Of a stretch of DNA of 64,000 nucleotides, positions 20,980-32,100 are shown piece by piece. The notes under the pieces were generated by a model. The model saw only the letters and a list, made by a program, of their open reading frames with translations, did not search any database and was not told the DNA's origin. Numbering within the stretch: the stretch's first letter is position 1; each line of letters begins with the position of its first letter. This stretch comes from Bolinopsis microptera. Its lineage: Eukaryota; Ctenophora; Tentaculata; Lobata; Bolinopsidae. A program made the position numbers and the translations under genes. The stretch lies in NCBI RefSeq assembly GCF_026151205.1, contig NC_087081.1, forward strand, positions 15,984,837 through 16,048,836. The letters run 5' to 3'.

Positions 20980-21221
20980 CTGAGAAAATAAAATAATCAA
21001 TACGCGTTTTGCATTTAATTCTATGTTTGCAACTGTCAGACAGCGACAGGATGCACAAATATGTAATTTTCATAAATTAAATTTAAAGGACAAAAGGCAC
21101 CTGTAAAATTTTGAGTCAGTATATTTTTAAATGCCTTAATTGGTAATCAGAATCCAGTAAGAAGATGGTGGCTTAGTAAATACGTTGCATAAACTTTATA
21201 CAAAAAGCACATAGACCGTAC

Positions 21222-21449
21222 CTGACTCAATCGATTCTTGGTAGCGCCGTTTGCACCGTTGAAGTTTACTTATGGAGCTGAATTCCTGATAACAGATGCG
21301 ATGATACCAGCCAGATAGCAGGTCAATAGCAGTTTTGCCAGATTTTAGGAGAATTTGGCACGTCTCCAGTACCTTTTGGTCTCCCCAAGATGCTCGATCA
21401 TGGACATTCTTAAGAAGCTTGTCGATAATTTCGACACTGCTTGGGCAAC
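21222..21449 (-). CDS. XPG-nuclease transposon protein, exon 2
   Basis: This 228-bp exon has acceptor TTTGTTTCTAG and donor TCAG|GTACGG and is phase 1 at both ends. It encodes 76 residues with a probable metal-binding set: CPSSVEII, ETCQILLKSG and WYHRICYQEF, followed by a basic KLQRCKRRY. The Cys of exon 1 (CILCQ) and this WYHxxC probably form one zinc module repeated again in exons 3-4. Confidence 0.75.
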
Positions 21450-21673
21450 CTAGAAACAAACACAATTAACTTATACATATAGTAAGAGGACATAAATTAG
21501 ACCATGTACGATGTTTACACTGCAATATAGATATTCGGTACTGCACATTTGAAAGACAAAACTGGACGATTACATAGCAAATGTTGTTGCTGATATTAAT
21601 TCCTGCAACTAGTTATTCGTTTACAAAAGTTTTGAAAAAACAAAGCGGGATATATATAGCAATTTAAACTTAC

Positions 21674-21764
21674 TTTTTGTTTGGTTGCCATGCACCTCTT
21701 GGCAAAGAATGCAGTTATCTAGTGTAAAGTCGACCCGACGACGTTTCAATTTAGACAAGATCAT
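21674..21764 (-). CDS. XPG-nuclease transposon protein, exon 1
   Basis: This is the first recognisable coding exon. From the ATG at 21764 it encodes MILSKLKRRRVDF and DNCILCQEVHG and ends at the strong donor AAAA|GTAAGT in phase 1, which matches exon 2. An acceptor-like CACTTTCAG lies 19 bp upstream of the ATG, so a 5' non-coding or short coding exon may precede it. I found no upstream exon whose phase fits. Confidence 0.6.
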
Positions 21765-22369
21765 GTAATAGCAATACTCTGAAAGTGAGGACGGTTAAAT
21801 TAAATTTAAAAACTTACAAAAGTAAAAAGTAAGTTAGATTAAATTCGAATTTCTAACAATTTCTTTGTGCACAAATATTCATGGCAGTATAAAAAGTTGA
21901 AAGAAGAGCACACGTACCGATTGCAGTTCAAAACGAAAAATGTGAGAGATCTTCGTCTATCGGGCATCCCTGGGGAAGGCAGGGCGGGCCTACGCCCCAT
22001 ACACTTCGAGTTTAAGTCTTCCTCCACAGAGCATTCCGATAGTATGAGCCCAGCAAGTTAGAGATCATCTTATCCCATCGTGCATACACAAATATATGTG
22101 TAATATATATGCATATATGCAGCGTGGGAATACCAGGGACTGTCTTTTGCTTAATGTCTAATTGTTTACCAGACATTGTGATACCAGTTAACTTTAGTAT
22201 TTGAACATTGTAATTAAGTTCTTGAGACTGAATAATTAAACAAAACGCTAAATATAGAAATATGTATTCGCAAAGTACTCATGTAACGGCACCCATTTTA
22301 TCATAATTTGTTTCATTCTAATCTAGATAATATCAGAGAACGCGTTTCCTGAGCACATTGGCTTTAAAC

Positions 22370-22639
22370 AGATAGTTGCAACGTGTTTCTCGAGTCTTAA
22401 AACCCCTAGTTTGATATATAGCATGACAAATTCGACCAAAATTATCAAAAACTCTGATTTTCACTACACGCGAGACCCTCAAAATGGGCGTGGCAAAAAA
22501 AGGGTGTGGCGGCGAGATACAAAATTGGCAACAAGTCTAATTATGTTCGTAAGGGTCTTAACTACCATATTCCGTTGAGAAATCGTTGTGAACAAACCGA
22601 TCCAACGGAACCCTTAAATCGACCACTTTTCCCCTTACT
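22370..22639 (-). repeat. Right terminal inverted repeat of 15-kb element
   Basis: This is the inverse partner of 7494-7753. It ends CTTTTCCCCTTACT before the AGTCT duplication. Confidence 0.92.
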
Positions 22640-22644
22640 AGTCT

Positions 22645-23163
22645 GTCAAGGCTGAATTCCAATCCTTCAGCTCGGTATTACAGGCGAATTGTCCAGAATC
22701 TCAGAAGCCTGTCAGTTCTGAAATGATCAAGAAAGCTGTGAAAACTGTGGTACAGGAGGAAGACCGAAACAAAAATCTGATGATTTTTGGTTTATCGGAG
22801 CAGGACAATGAGGAGCTCAGCACCGTGGTCAGTGAAGTGTTCTCAGCAATCGGAGAGAAACCCAGAATCGAAGCTAGTAGAGTCGGAAAGCTCAAACCTG
22901 GCAAGGCTGTGAGACCAGTTAAAGTGACTGCGGCAAGTGCAACAATTGTTAATCAGATTCTCGCTAAATCGAGAAACCTGCGAGCAACGGAAAAGTTTAA
23001 AACTGTTTTTATCAGCCCAGATCGATCTCCAGAACAGAGAGCCAAGCAAAGAGAACTCGTCAGGGACATGAAAAAACTGGTAACTGAGCAGCCTGATAAG
23101 CTACACTTTATCAGAAACGGTGCTATAAAGAGTACTGATAAGACTAATAAGACTGCAGAATGA
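22645..23163 (+). pseudogene. ORF1-like gene, 3' part (split by transposon)
   Basis: This continues the frame broken at 7493. It encodes the end of the coiled coil (SVKAEFQSFSSVL region), the RRM-like domain (EEDRNKNLMIFGLSEQ, later RPVKVTAAS) and the C-terminal domain (VFISPDRSPEQRAKQR), ending with a stop at 23161-23163. Alignment by eye with the paralogue at 11089-11931 is good throughout this half. From the ATG at 22723 it could make a 146-residue fragment, but nothing suggests that it does. Confidence 0.8.
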
Positions 23164-24934
23164 GCTTGTGTGTTTTTAATAATTGATTATTATTAGTGTA
23201 TTCAAGTTTTTGTTGTGTGGAGGATGTTTTAACTCACTCTTGTGTGCCCAGTCTTGCACTGTCAGTATTTCTTGACACTTTGAGCACACAAAACTGTCAG
23301 TTTTCGCGACATTTGTCAGATTTCGTTTTCAGTTCTGTCAATTTCAAGCGCTACTAGCTCTACTACTAGTAGTCTACTTCAGCTCACATTAAAGGGAGTT
23401 TTCGCCGTGCGTGTAGCGCCTTTCAAGTTTAACTTGGACGGATAGGATTTATAAAACTTCTGATTATAATATTTATACTATATTGTATTTTGTATCTATG
23501 TATTTTAGTAAATGGTCATTAGAACCACCGGCACCGTCCGGGCCCAAACAAACAAAATTGCTTTATATGCTATTTGTGCGAAAGTGTCGCGCACCCGATA
23601 GTTTGAAGAGTTTGTGATATTCGATTGCTAGCGCTATTGTCAGTTAGCGTAAGTTAGCGCAAGTTAGCGCAAAATGTCTAAATAGGACTTTGTAATATTA
23701 TTCGTCAGCTAACCAGTGCTAGCAAGTACTTTCGACAGCTGGCGCTAGCAGTAGCAATATATTAAAATTGTATTTTGCAACAATATTATATCCCCTAGTT
23801 TATTGTTTTTCAGGCATTAAGACTCATCGAAAGTATAGTAGTTCAGCAGGTATATTTAAGTTCAAAACATTCTAATTCAATGTTAAAGATGACAGGAATA
23901 AGAAATAGTTATGTAGGGGTTTTTAAGAAATTTGCGTAAAATACGCGCCAGCATGTTATACGGAATTTCGACTTTGTAAAGGCACCCTGACATTATAATA
24001 AAAAAGAGATGATATTTGACCAAAACCCATTATCATGGAGTCATGGGTAGAGTGGACTGCTGCCATTGTTTCTCTTTCCCAAACAAAAGGAAATGATATT
24101 AATTTGAATAACCGTCCGCAAATGCAAAATGATACCGAGATTGAAATCGGTCGCTCGCTTTCCCATTCATATACAATTGTAATAGATTAAGAAGAACTAC
24201 CCGAAGGCAACTGTACTCGGCTATAAAGATTCAATAAACATCAGCTAATTGAACACTTACTACCACCCTTATCCCGAAATACTAGGTATCGACCCGAAAG
24301 CAACCCAAAGAGATTTTTACAGCATGCGATTCAGATTGATGTAATTTATCGAAACTTATTAAAATCCGTAAGCCGTGAATGAATGGGAAATAGTTAAGGA
24401 ATTATTCACAATGTCTAGGAAAAAATTTTCGACAAGCAGTTTTCTGCAGGAATGTGTTGTCCATAGTGTCAGGAACCACCCCAAAGAGTTTTGAATCTCG
24501 ATCTGATTGGGAAAACAGTTAGAGCAATCTTCTCCAAGCGCCTAACTCAGCCTGAGAACCGCACTTCTATTCAAAACTCGTTACTATTGTTAGAAAGACA
24601 CCTAGGAGCCCTATAGGGGGTGCAAAATGACCGCAATAATGACAATATGTGGGGCGAATCAGTGTTTCAGGTTCATCATAGTATTAGTTCAATTTTGATC
24701 TATTTAATTTCATCCTGTTCGGTGAGGTTGTAATCCAAGTACTGTTCAGTGTTCGGTTATTAATTTAGCACGTGAATTTTCACTGCTAAAGTAGACACTT
24801 AAATTTAGTTATAAATTTCTATTCCGCTTCATCTTTGCAGGTGCACTATTTTTGTTGTCTTTGCTAAATCCAGTAATTCAAATAAAAAATTAACCATTTT
24901 TTCTAATTGTTCTTATCATTTTCTGTTATACCAG
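23164..24934. other. Upstream region of sulfotransferase gene
   Basis: No coding exon was recognised. A segment near 24044-24150 recurs in diverged form near 27303-27410 on the other side of the gene. Short GTTAGCGC iterations lie near 23643-23670. The promoter and any 5' non-coding exon are probably here but cannot be placed; an acceptor (TTATACCAG) directly precedes the first coding exon. Confidence 0.45.
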
Positions 24935-24935
24935 G

Positions 24936-24992
24936 ATGCTTCAATGTTTTACCGGGACTTGCGAATCAAGGAAGTGGAAATTAAAATATGGT
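24936..24992 (+). CDS. CHST15-like sulfotransferase, coding exon 1
   Basis: The first coding exon gives 19 residues from the ATG at 24936 (MLQCFTGTCESRKWKLKYG). It is preceded by an acceptor (TTATACCAG|G), so at least one 5' non-coding exon lies upstream, and it ends at GGT|GTAAGT, a perfect donor, in phase 0. The next exon also starts in phase 0. The basic residues just before the membrane anchor fit a type II membrane protein with a short cytoplasmic tail. This exon is inferred from splice signals and phase. Confidence 0.65.
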
Positions 24993-25495
24993 GTAAGTCG
25001 TTATTGTTTGTAATTCGAATCCCCAATAAATGAATTATTTCATAGACTGTAATCATCATTATACACAAAGGTATTGGCTAACTCTCAAATGTTCTCAACC
25101 AACTGTCCTATAGTAATAGAAATTCATAATTGTTTTTTTGTTTGTAAAATAGTAAAATGGGGCTAAATCTGACGTCCAGAATTAAGTTTTTAATTCAATT
25201 CCTATCACTTTTTACCGAACCATTATATCAATGCTATGTTTAGAACCTGTAGGCTGTAATATTAAATTAATATGCTTTTCAAACAGTGAAATTAATTTAA
25301 AACTGTTATTTTAACTGGTTGTGATGTTAACATTAAATTAGTCCATTTGAGACGATCCCCTTACGAGGGGCTTTTAAACTGCAGGTTATACTGTCAGTAT
25401 ACCTATACACGTATTTAACTACTATAATAATAATAGTAATATACATAGGTATATAACGTATTTTTCTTTCGTTTAAATTCCATTTCTCTTTACAG

Positions 25496-26890
25496 ATAAA
25501 ACTGTTGCTGTTGGTTGCTGCAGGGGCGGCACTATTTAAGTTTAACATCGAATATCCGATCATGCCGGTTTCTCTTTCCTACTCCTACACTACGTTCAAC
25601 AAAACAGATTCAAGTTTGGAGCAAGTGAGCTACGACACAAACACAGACACAGGAGAAACATCTGCAGCAGTGTTTCAAAATGAAACAGAAAACGTCTTAG
25701 TCGACGAAGCACTGCAAGGGGGCACGGTAGGAACCAAAGTGCTTTCCTTTCAACGCGACGAAAGAAACACTATCGCACCTTCTTTTAAACAGAAAACTAC
25801 ACATATCAAACCATCCTTAAATCAGAATTTGTCTGAATCTATCGATAAAGTCGAGAGCTTTTTGACCAAACAAAAAAGTTTACAAATACTGTTTGAGGAG
25901 TCAAAGGACGTGTTTGATCTTTTACCAGAAACATATATGCCTGATTACAAGAGTTTTTGTTGGTATGATAGTCAGGAGGAATTTCAGTGTTTAGCGTCTG
26001 TGTATTTAGCAGGGATGCCAAAATGTGGCACCACGGACCTGTTTGATAAACTCATGTGGCACCCTCAGCTCACTGAACAATCTCATAAAAAAGCTACCGA
26101 TTCTCAAAAGGAGTATTTCTATTGGTCAAGATTAAGAATTGGACGACCGGGATGGTTTCTAGAGAAATCAAAGGGCCCCGTTCCCAAACAATTATTTAGT
26201 CAGTTTTTAGCGGGCACAGGGTCAGAGAAAGTGAAGAATAACAAAGAGGCAAGGATAGTAGATGGGACACCCTCTTTATTGTGGGACTTGCGAGGATGGG
26301 AGACTAGATACCCGGGACTAGATGAGCCCCCTTATCACAATGCAGACTTAATTCATGCTGTTGCTCCGGACGCTAAAATATTGGCTATGGTTAGAAACCC
26401 TACTGAAAGACTGTATTCAGAGTATCTTTACTTTGGGCGTGGTGGAACTCCACAGAAATTTCACCTCGAAGTTGTTGTGGAATTAAGAAAATTTAATAGT
26501 TGCCTCGAGAAGAAAACACTTAAAAATTGCTGTTACTCTTCAGATCATGGTCTCAAATTGAGGGTTGCACTTGGGGTTTATGTTTGCTTCATCAGCGACT
26601 TTTTAGACGTATTTGGGGGTAACCTTTTAACAGTAAGTTTGAATGAATATCATTTACATCCGATAGAAACTCTCACCAAAATTTTTAATCATATTGGTGT
26701 AACAAAACCAAATTTAGAAGATTTGGGGAATTTTATAGAAAATTCTAAGACAAGCAATGTGAACACAATTGCAAAGTTGAGCATTGGTAATATGCTTAAT
26801 GAAACTGCAAAGTTATTGGATGAATTCTATAGCCCTTATAACTCCGAGCTATCGAAGCTTTTAGGGGATACCAAATTTCTTTTTCGTTAA
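25496..26890 (+). CDS. CHST15-like carbohydrate sulfotransferase, exon 2
   Basis: With exon 1 the protein is 483 residues. The exon opens after acceptor TCTCTTTACAG with IKLLLLVAAGAALF, a short signal anchor, so the enzyme should be a Golgi type II membrane protein. After a polar stem, the sulfotransferase domain starts near residue 180. The 5'-phosphosulfate loop is PKCGTT (194-199); the 3'-phosphate-binding motif is RNPTERLYSEY (from 319, S327). The wording of AGMPKCGTTDLF, VDGTPSLLWD and the C-terminal FYSPYNSELSKLLGD matches CHST15 (GalNAc-4-sulfate 6-O-sulfotransferase) better than other families. It would move sulfate from PAPS to a glycosaminoglycan. Cysteines at CLEKKTLKNCC suggest disulfides. 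All key motifs are present and there is no break. Exact substrate is unknown. Confidence 0.88.
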   Translation: MKLLLLVAAGAALFKFNIEYPIMPVSLSYSYTTFNKTDSSLEQVSYDTNTDTGETSAAVFQNETENVLVDEALQGGTVGTKVLSFQRDERNTIAPSFKQKTTHIKPSLNQNLSESIDKVESFLTKQKSLQILFEESKDVFDLLPETYMPDYKSFCWYDSQEEFQCLASVYLAGMPKCGTTDLFDKLMWHPQLTEQSHKKATDSQKEYFYWSRLRIGRPGWFLEKSKGPVPKQLFSQFLAGTGSEKVKNNKEARIVDGTPSLLWDLRGWETRYPGLDEPPYHNADLIHAVAPDAKILAMVRNPTERLYSEYLYFGRGGTPQKFHLEVVVELRKFNSCLEKKTLKNCCYSSDHGLKLRVALGVYVCFISDFLDVFGGNLLTVSLNEYHLHPIETLTKIFNHIGVTKPNLEDLGNFIENSKTSNVNTIAKLSIGNMLNETAKLLDEFYSPYNSELSKLLGDTKFLFR

Positions 26891-29129
26891 ATCTATTATT
26901 GTTGTAAATATGAAAAAGCGTGTTTCATTGTTTGGATCACTGATTTGTGATTGCTGGACTTGGCTTGGGTTTTATCGCCTGTCAGCTATGGATTGAGTCT
27001 ATGGATAATTCAGTATAATTAAGTTAATTAATCTGAATACTAATGTTTTTCAATAGAACGATTAGGATTGGCAGATTATCTTGATTTATCATCGAAATTG
27101 TATTGCTTCAAGTTTTCAAGTTTTTTTCGATGGCCTTAATTACTACCGACTAAATGAAATATTAGTGGATCGGATATTTCTAAATCGCCCACTTTTCTGT
27201 CATTATCCAACTTTATCAGAATTTGGATCAAATATTTTACCAAAACCCAGAATTAGGTAGAGTTTGATACATGTTGCGGTGAAAAGTGGCATGCAACGTA
27301 TGTCAAGGTAGAGTGGACCGTTGCCAGTGTCTCCTTTTCCCAATCAAGGAGAAATGATTATCAATTTGAATATCTGTTCTCAAATCTGAAATGTAAAATA
27401 ATACCGCTTTTCCCTAATTCGGTGATCTGTGAAGCTGTGACGCAGACGTGAGGATGTGAGTGTGATGGTATCCAAAACTCACAATTTAGTGATCAGAGCC
27501 ACGCCTGACGCCTCATCCAATAATTTTATCCGCTCAGTCGAAAAAGTTAACAAATTAGCCGAGAATTACAGACCACAGTTAGTAAGCCATTATTACTTTA
27601 ATACTAATCATGAATTTGTACCGGTGAGCTTGGATTCTGTTTATATTTGAAAATTTTCACACTATCCCAAATTAAGGAAGGCAATATAGTGAATAGTATC
27701 GCATTTGCAGTGGTACATTTAGAATCGTTGTTGATGCCTCCCGTTTATTTTTCGGAGCCTCCGGAAAAGTTTCGAGAAAATTGAAGCACTTTGCCAGATT
27801 ATCCGGCATCTTGAGCACAAAATAGCCTTAGAAACATGGGTCATATAACAGACAAGGCTGGCCGGTCGGAGGTCGGTCGGATGCCGGACGGCGGTAGTTG
27901 AGCGCCGGTCGGAGGTTGGTCGGAGGTCGATCGGAAGTTGGTCGGAGGCGGGAGGTCGATCGCTAGCTTTTGGGTTATATTCTCAGGGCAAGCAACTAGC
28001 AAGGCTATCATAGCAGGGGATCCTTCGCCTGTCCTGGTGGAAACCAGGACTGGTATTTATTATATCGGAATAAAGTAAAAATATCATTTAATCAAACAAT
28101 TTACAAATCTACGGGTTGTACGTGTGGTAAAAGTGACGGAAGAGATAATTTAATGAAATCGGATAAAAATTGAATCAAGTATAAGCAAGCTTTCTGTGTT
28201 TGGTGTTAATTTGAATTCCAAAGATCCAAATTCAATTCACACAGAGGACCTTTATTTGTTAAGTTGCAACCCGAGCCACGTTGACAATTTTTGATCGGTT
28301 GAGTTAAATTACGAGATGACAATCTGTGTTTACCAACTTATGTATATAGTTTATCTTTATTCATGGTTTTCAGCTTTTGGTAGTCTCGACCAACATTTCT
28401 TTTGAAAGAGCAATAACTGATTGAATATTAGCATAATCATTAATTATTAATTATTAATGTAATTTCACACTCAGCAAGATGGCTTAACACACACGAGCGA
28501 AACAAGAAATAAATTATTACCAAGATTTCCGGATCCTTCATTGATATCCTGATTGTTGTATATGAACTTGGGGCACTTTAAGAGCGCTACTTTAATAGCA
28601 CAGACAGACATTTTGGCAGATTAACTATTAAGAAAGCTAACTGCTACGACAACAATATCGAGGATCGGATGACGCTGAGGAAGATGAATTGTGATGATGA
28701 AAAAATTGTGGCATATGAACTAATAAAAAGCTAACTGCAAGAAAAATATATGGTGTATGAGTGACCTTAAAGAAAATGACGAAGATGGTGATCATTACTT
28801 ACGAAACAAAAATGTGGCAGATGAAGAAAATGTTGACAATGGTGACGAAAAGGTTGTGGCATATGAACTACTGGGTGTTTCAAGACCAAATTTCGACTCA
28901 CGACGGGGCTAATGTAGCAGTATTAACTATTAAGGATGAATATCGAGGATGCCACTGAGGAAGACGAATTAAGTGAAGATGAAAAGTTGTGGCAGATGAA
29001 CTACTGGGTGTTCAAGACTCGTTACCAAATTTCAAGTGCTGCTCAAAATTTAAGAAACTAGGCAAACTGTTTAAATTTTTTGCATCTTGCGTATAACATT
29101 TAAAATAAGTATACATGGATACAGGCCTG
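26891..29129. other. Intergenic, low-complexity patches
   Basis: No gene was recognised. A diverged direct repeat of 24044-24150 lies near 27303-27410. A GGTCGGAGGTCGG-type minisatellite lies at 27868-27965. Around 28660-29030 two or three diverged copies of a ~150-bp unit occur (GTTGTGGCAGATGAACTACT and relatives). Confidence 0.5.
27868..27965 (+). repeat. GGTCGGA-type minisatellite
   Basis: Irregular iterations of GGTCGGAGGTCGGTCGG and TCGATCGGAAGTTGG occur. It is short and GC-rich against an AT-rich background. Confidence 0.8.
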
Positions 29130-32100
29130 AAAGTTTGATTCGGGTCGGAGGAAGCTCACAGGAGAAATCTTAACAAAACGAAAAGTTGTATTTTTAAAAC
29201 TCTGTCCCATTTTCAGATATGAAAATTTCTGAACACACATTTGACAGATTAGATGAAATTTTTGCCCACAAACCAATTAGTCAGTTAATTGATGATGGTG
29301 TGAAACCAAATTGGGGTACTGGAAGTCAAAATCTCGAAAAAAATTGCAAAATCATACTGTCCCATACTCTGTCCCATTTTCAGTTTTTGGAGCTGAAATT
29401 TCCAGGGCCGAAATTTTACAGTTTCGGCCGAATTTCTGACCTGCAACCAATTAGTCAGTCAACTATAGATGCCAAATGACACGATCGAGGTGCTAAACGT
29501 TTGATTTGGGTCGGAGGAAGCTCACAGGAGAAATCTTAACAAAACGAAAAGTTGTATTTTTAAAACTCTGTATTGATGATGGTATGAAACCAAATTGGGG
29601 TACTGGAAGTCAAAATCTCGAAAAAAATTGGAAAATCATACTGTCCCATACTCTGTCCCATTTTCAGTTTTTGGAGCTGAAATTTCCAGGGCCGAAATTT
29701 TACAGTTTCGGCCGAATTTCTGACCTGCAAACCAATTAGTAAGTCAACTATAGATGCCAAATGACACGATCGAGGTGCTGGAAATTTGATTTGGGTCGGA
29801 GGAAGCTCACAGGAGAAATCTTAAACAAAACGAAAAGTTGTATTTTTTAAAAACTCTGTCCCATTTTCAGATATGAAAATTTTTGAACGCACATTTGACA
29901 GATTGGATGAAATTTTTGCCCACAAACCAATTAGTCAGTTAATTGATGATGGTATGAAACCAAATTGGGATACTGGAAGTCAAATTCTCGAAAAAAATTG
30001 GAAAATCATACTGAATCATACTCTGTCCCATTTTCAGTTTTTGGACCTAAAATAATCCAGGGCCGAAATTTTACAGTTTCGGCCGAATTTCTGACCTGCA
30101 ACCAATTAGTCAGTCAACTATAGATGCCAAATGACACGATCGAGGTGCTGGAAATTTGATTTGGGTCGGAGGAAGCTCACAGGAGAAATCTTAACAAAAC
30201 GAAAAGTTGTATTTTTAAAACTCTGTCCCATTTTCAGATATGAAAATTTCTGAACGCACATTTGACAGATTGGATGAAATTTTTGCCCACAAACCAATTA
30301 GTCAGTTAATTGATGATGGTATGAAACCGAATTGGGGTACTGGAAATCAAAATCTCGGAAAAAATTGGAAAATCATACTGTCCCATACTCTGTCCCATTT
30401 TCAGTTTTTGGAGCTGAAATTTCCAGGGGCCGAAATTTTACAGTTTCGGCCCGATTTCTAACCCTCAAAAAATTTTATCAATATAATGCCAAAAAACTGG
30501 GTGTAAATTTGATTTTTGGGTCATTACCCCCCACAAAAAATCTAACAAAAAAATTGATTTAAAAAACCCCCCCATTTTCAAAAAAAATTTCAACCCCCTT
30601 TACAATTATAAAATTTTTACAAAACCTTATATAATTAGATTAGAAACCAAAGGGGACTAACAAAACCAAAAAAAATTTGGAAAAAACGTCCCTCTCTTTC
30701 CCCTTTTTTACTAAATTCACCATATTTTTCTTCCCAATTTCTCCTTACCCTTTGTCATCACTATAAACCCCAAAAAACAATAAATCTAAAATTTTTTGGG
30801 GGGGAAACCCGGGAAATCTTCAAAACAAAAAATTTTTTTTAAAACCATTATTGGTTGGAAAAAAATTGGGGTCTGAATCAAAATCCTTAAAAAACCCCAT
30901 ACCCCCATTTTAAGGGTTTTTATAAATTTTCCAACCAAATTTTAACCAAAATTTTACCTGCAAAAAAATTTCGCAAAAAAATCCAAAAAATAGGGGTGGG
31001 TTTTTTTCAAGGGCTTCCAAAAACAACAAAACAAAATTGTATTTTTAAAAAACGCCCATTTTCCCAAAATAAAATTTCTCGCACATTTAAGTTGGGGGAA
31101 ATCTTTCCCCCCAAAAAACCTTTCAGTTAAGAGAGGATTCCCCCCCCCCAAAATTTTATGGAATCAAAAATTTCCCCCCCCAATAAAATTTGGTTTTTGT
31201 CCCCAAACCTGTCCTTTCAGTTTTTTGGAGCTGAAATTTACAGGGCCGAAATTTTCCAAGTTTCCGGCCGAATTTCTGACCTGCACCCACTTAGTAAGTC
31301 AACCTATAGATGCCAAATGACACGATCGAGGTGCTGGAAGTTTGATTTGGGTCGGAGGAGCTCACAGGAGAATCTTAACAAAACGAAAAGTTGTATTTTA
31401 AAACTCTTTATAGATGATGGTATGAAACCAAATTGGGGTCTGGAAGTCAAAATCTCGAAAAAATTGGAAAATCATAGTGTCCCCCTACTCTGTCCCCATT
31501 CAGTTTTTGAGCTGAAATTTCCAGGCCGAAATTTTACAGTTTCGGCCGAATTTCTGACCTGCAACCAATTAGTCAGTCAACTATAGATGCCAAATGACAC
31601 GATCGAGTTGCTGGAACGTTGATTGGGTTCGGAGGAAGCTCACAGGAGAAATCTTAACAAAACGAAAAGTTGTATTTTAAAGCTCTGTCCCATTTTCAGA
31701 TATGAAAATTTCTGAACGCACATTTGACAGATTGGATGAAATTTTTGCCCACAAACCAATTAGTCAGTTAATTGATGATGGTATGAAACCAAATTGGGGT
31801 ACTGGAAGTCAAAATCTCGAAAAAAATTGGAAAATCATACTGTCCCATACTCTGTCCCATTTTCAGTTTTTGGAGCTGAAATTTCCAGGGCCGAAATTTT
31901 ACAGTTTCGGCCGAATTTCTGACCTGCAACCAATTAGTCAGTCAACTATAGATGCCAAATGACACGATCGAGGTGCTAAACGTTTGATTTGGGTCGGAGG
32001 AAGCTCACAGGAGAAATCTTAACAAAACGAAAAGTTGTATTTTTAAAGCTCTGTCCCATTTTCAGATATGAAAATTTCTGAACGCACATTTGACAGATTG

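Larger units (their letters stand above)
7494..22639 (-). mobile_element. 15.1-kb DNA transposon with XPG-nuclease gene (AcademX-like)
   Basis: Terminal inverted repeats of about 260 bp (7494-7753 and 22370-22639) share GTAAGGGGAAAAGTGG at the tips and nearly identical interiors; a 14-15-bp stretch near the tip differs between ends. AGTCT flanks both sides (7489-7493, 22640-22644); because the tip is palindromic, a 3-bp duplication GTC is equally possible. Excision on either reading restores the frame of the interrupted ORF1-like gene. The element carries one multi-exon minus-strand gene for a ~1590-residue protein with an XPG-like nuclease domain. AcademX elements are described with an XPG nuclease and 3-4-bp duplications, which fits the 3-bp reading; this assignment is from memory and unverified. 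The gene is interrupted by a LINE, so this copy is not autonomous. Confidence 0.85.

Noticed and set aside
7494-22639. Polinton/Maverick identity suggested by size, AG...CT tips and a 5-bp duplication
   Set aside because: No polymerase B, integrase, packaging ATPase or capsid-type gene is present, and the duplication is not 6 bp.
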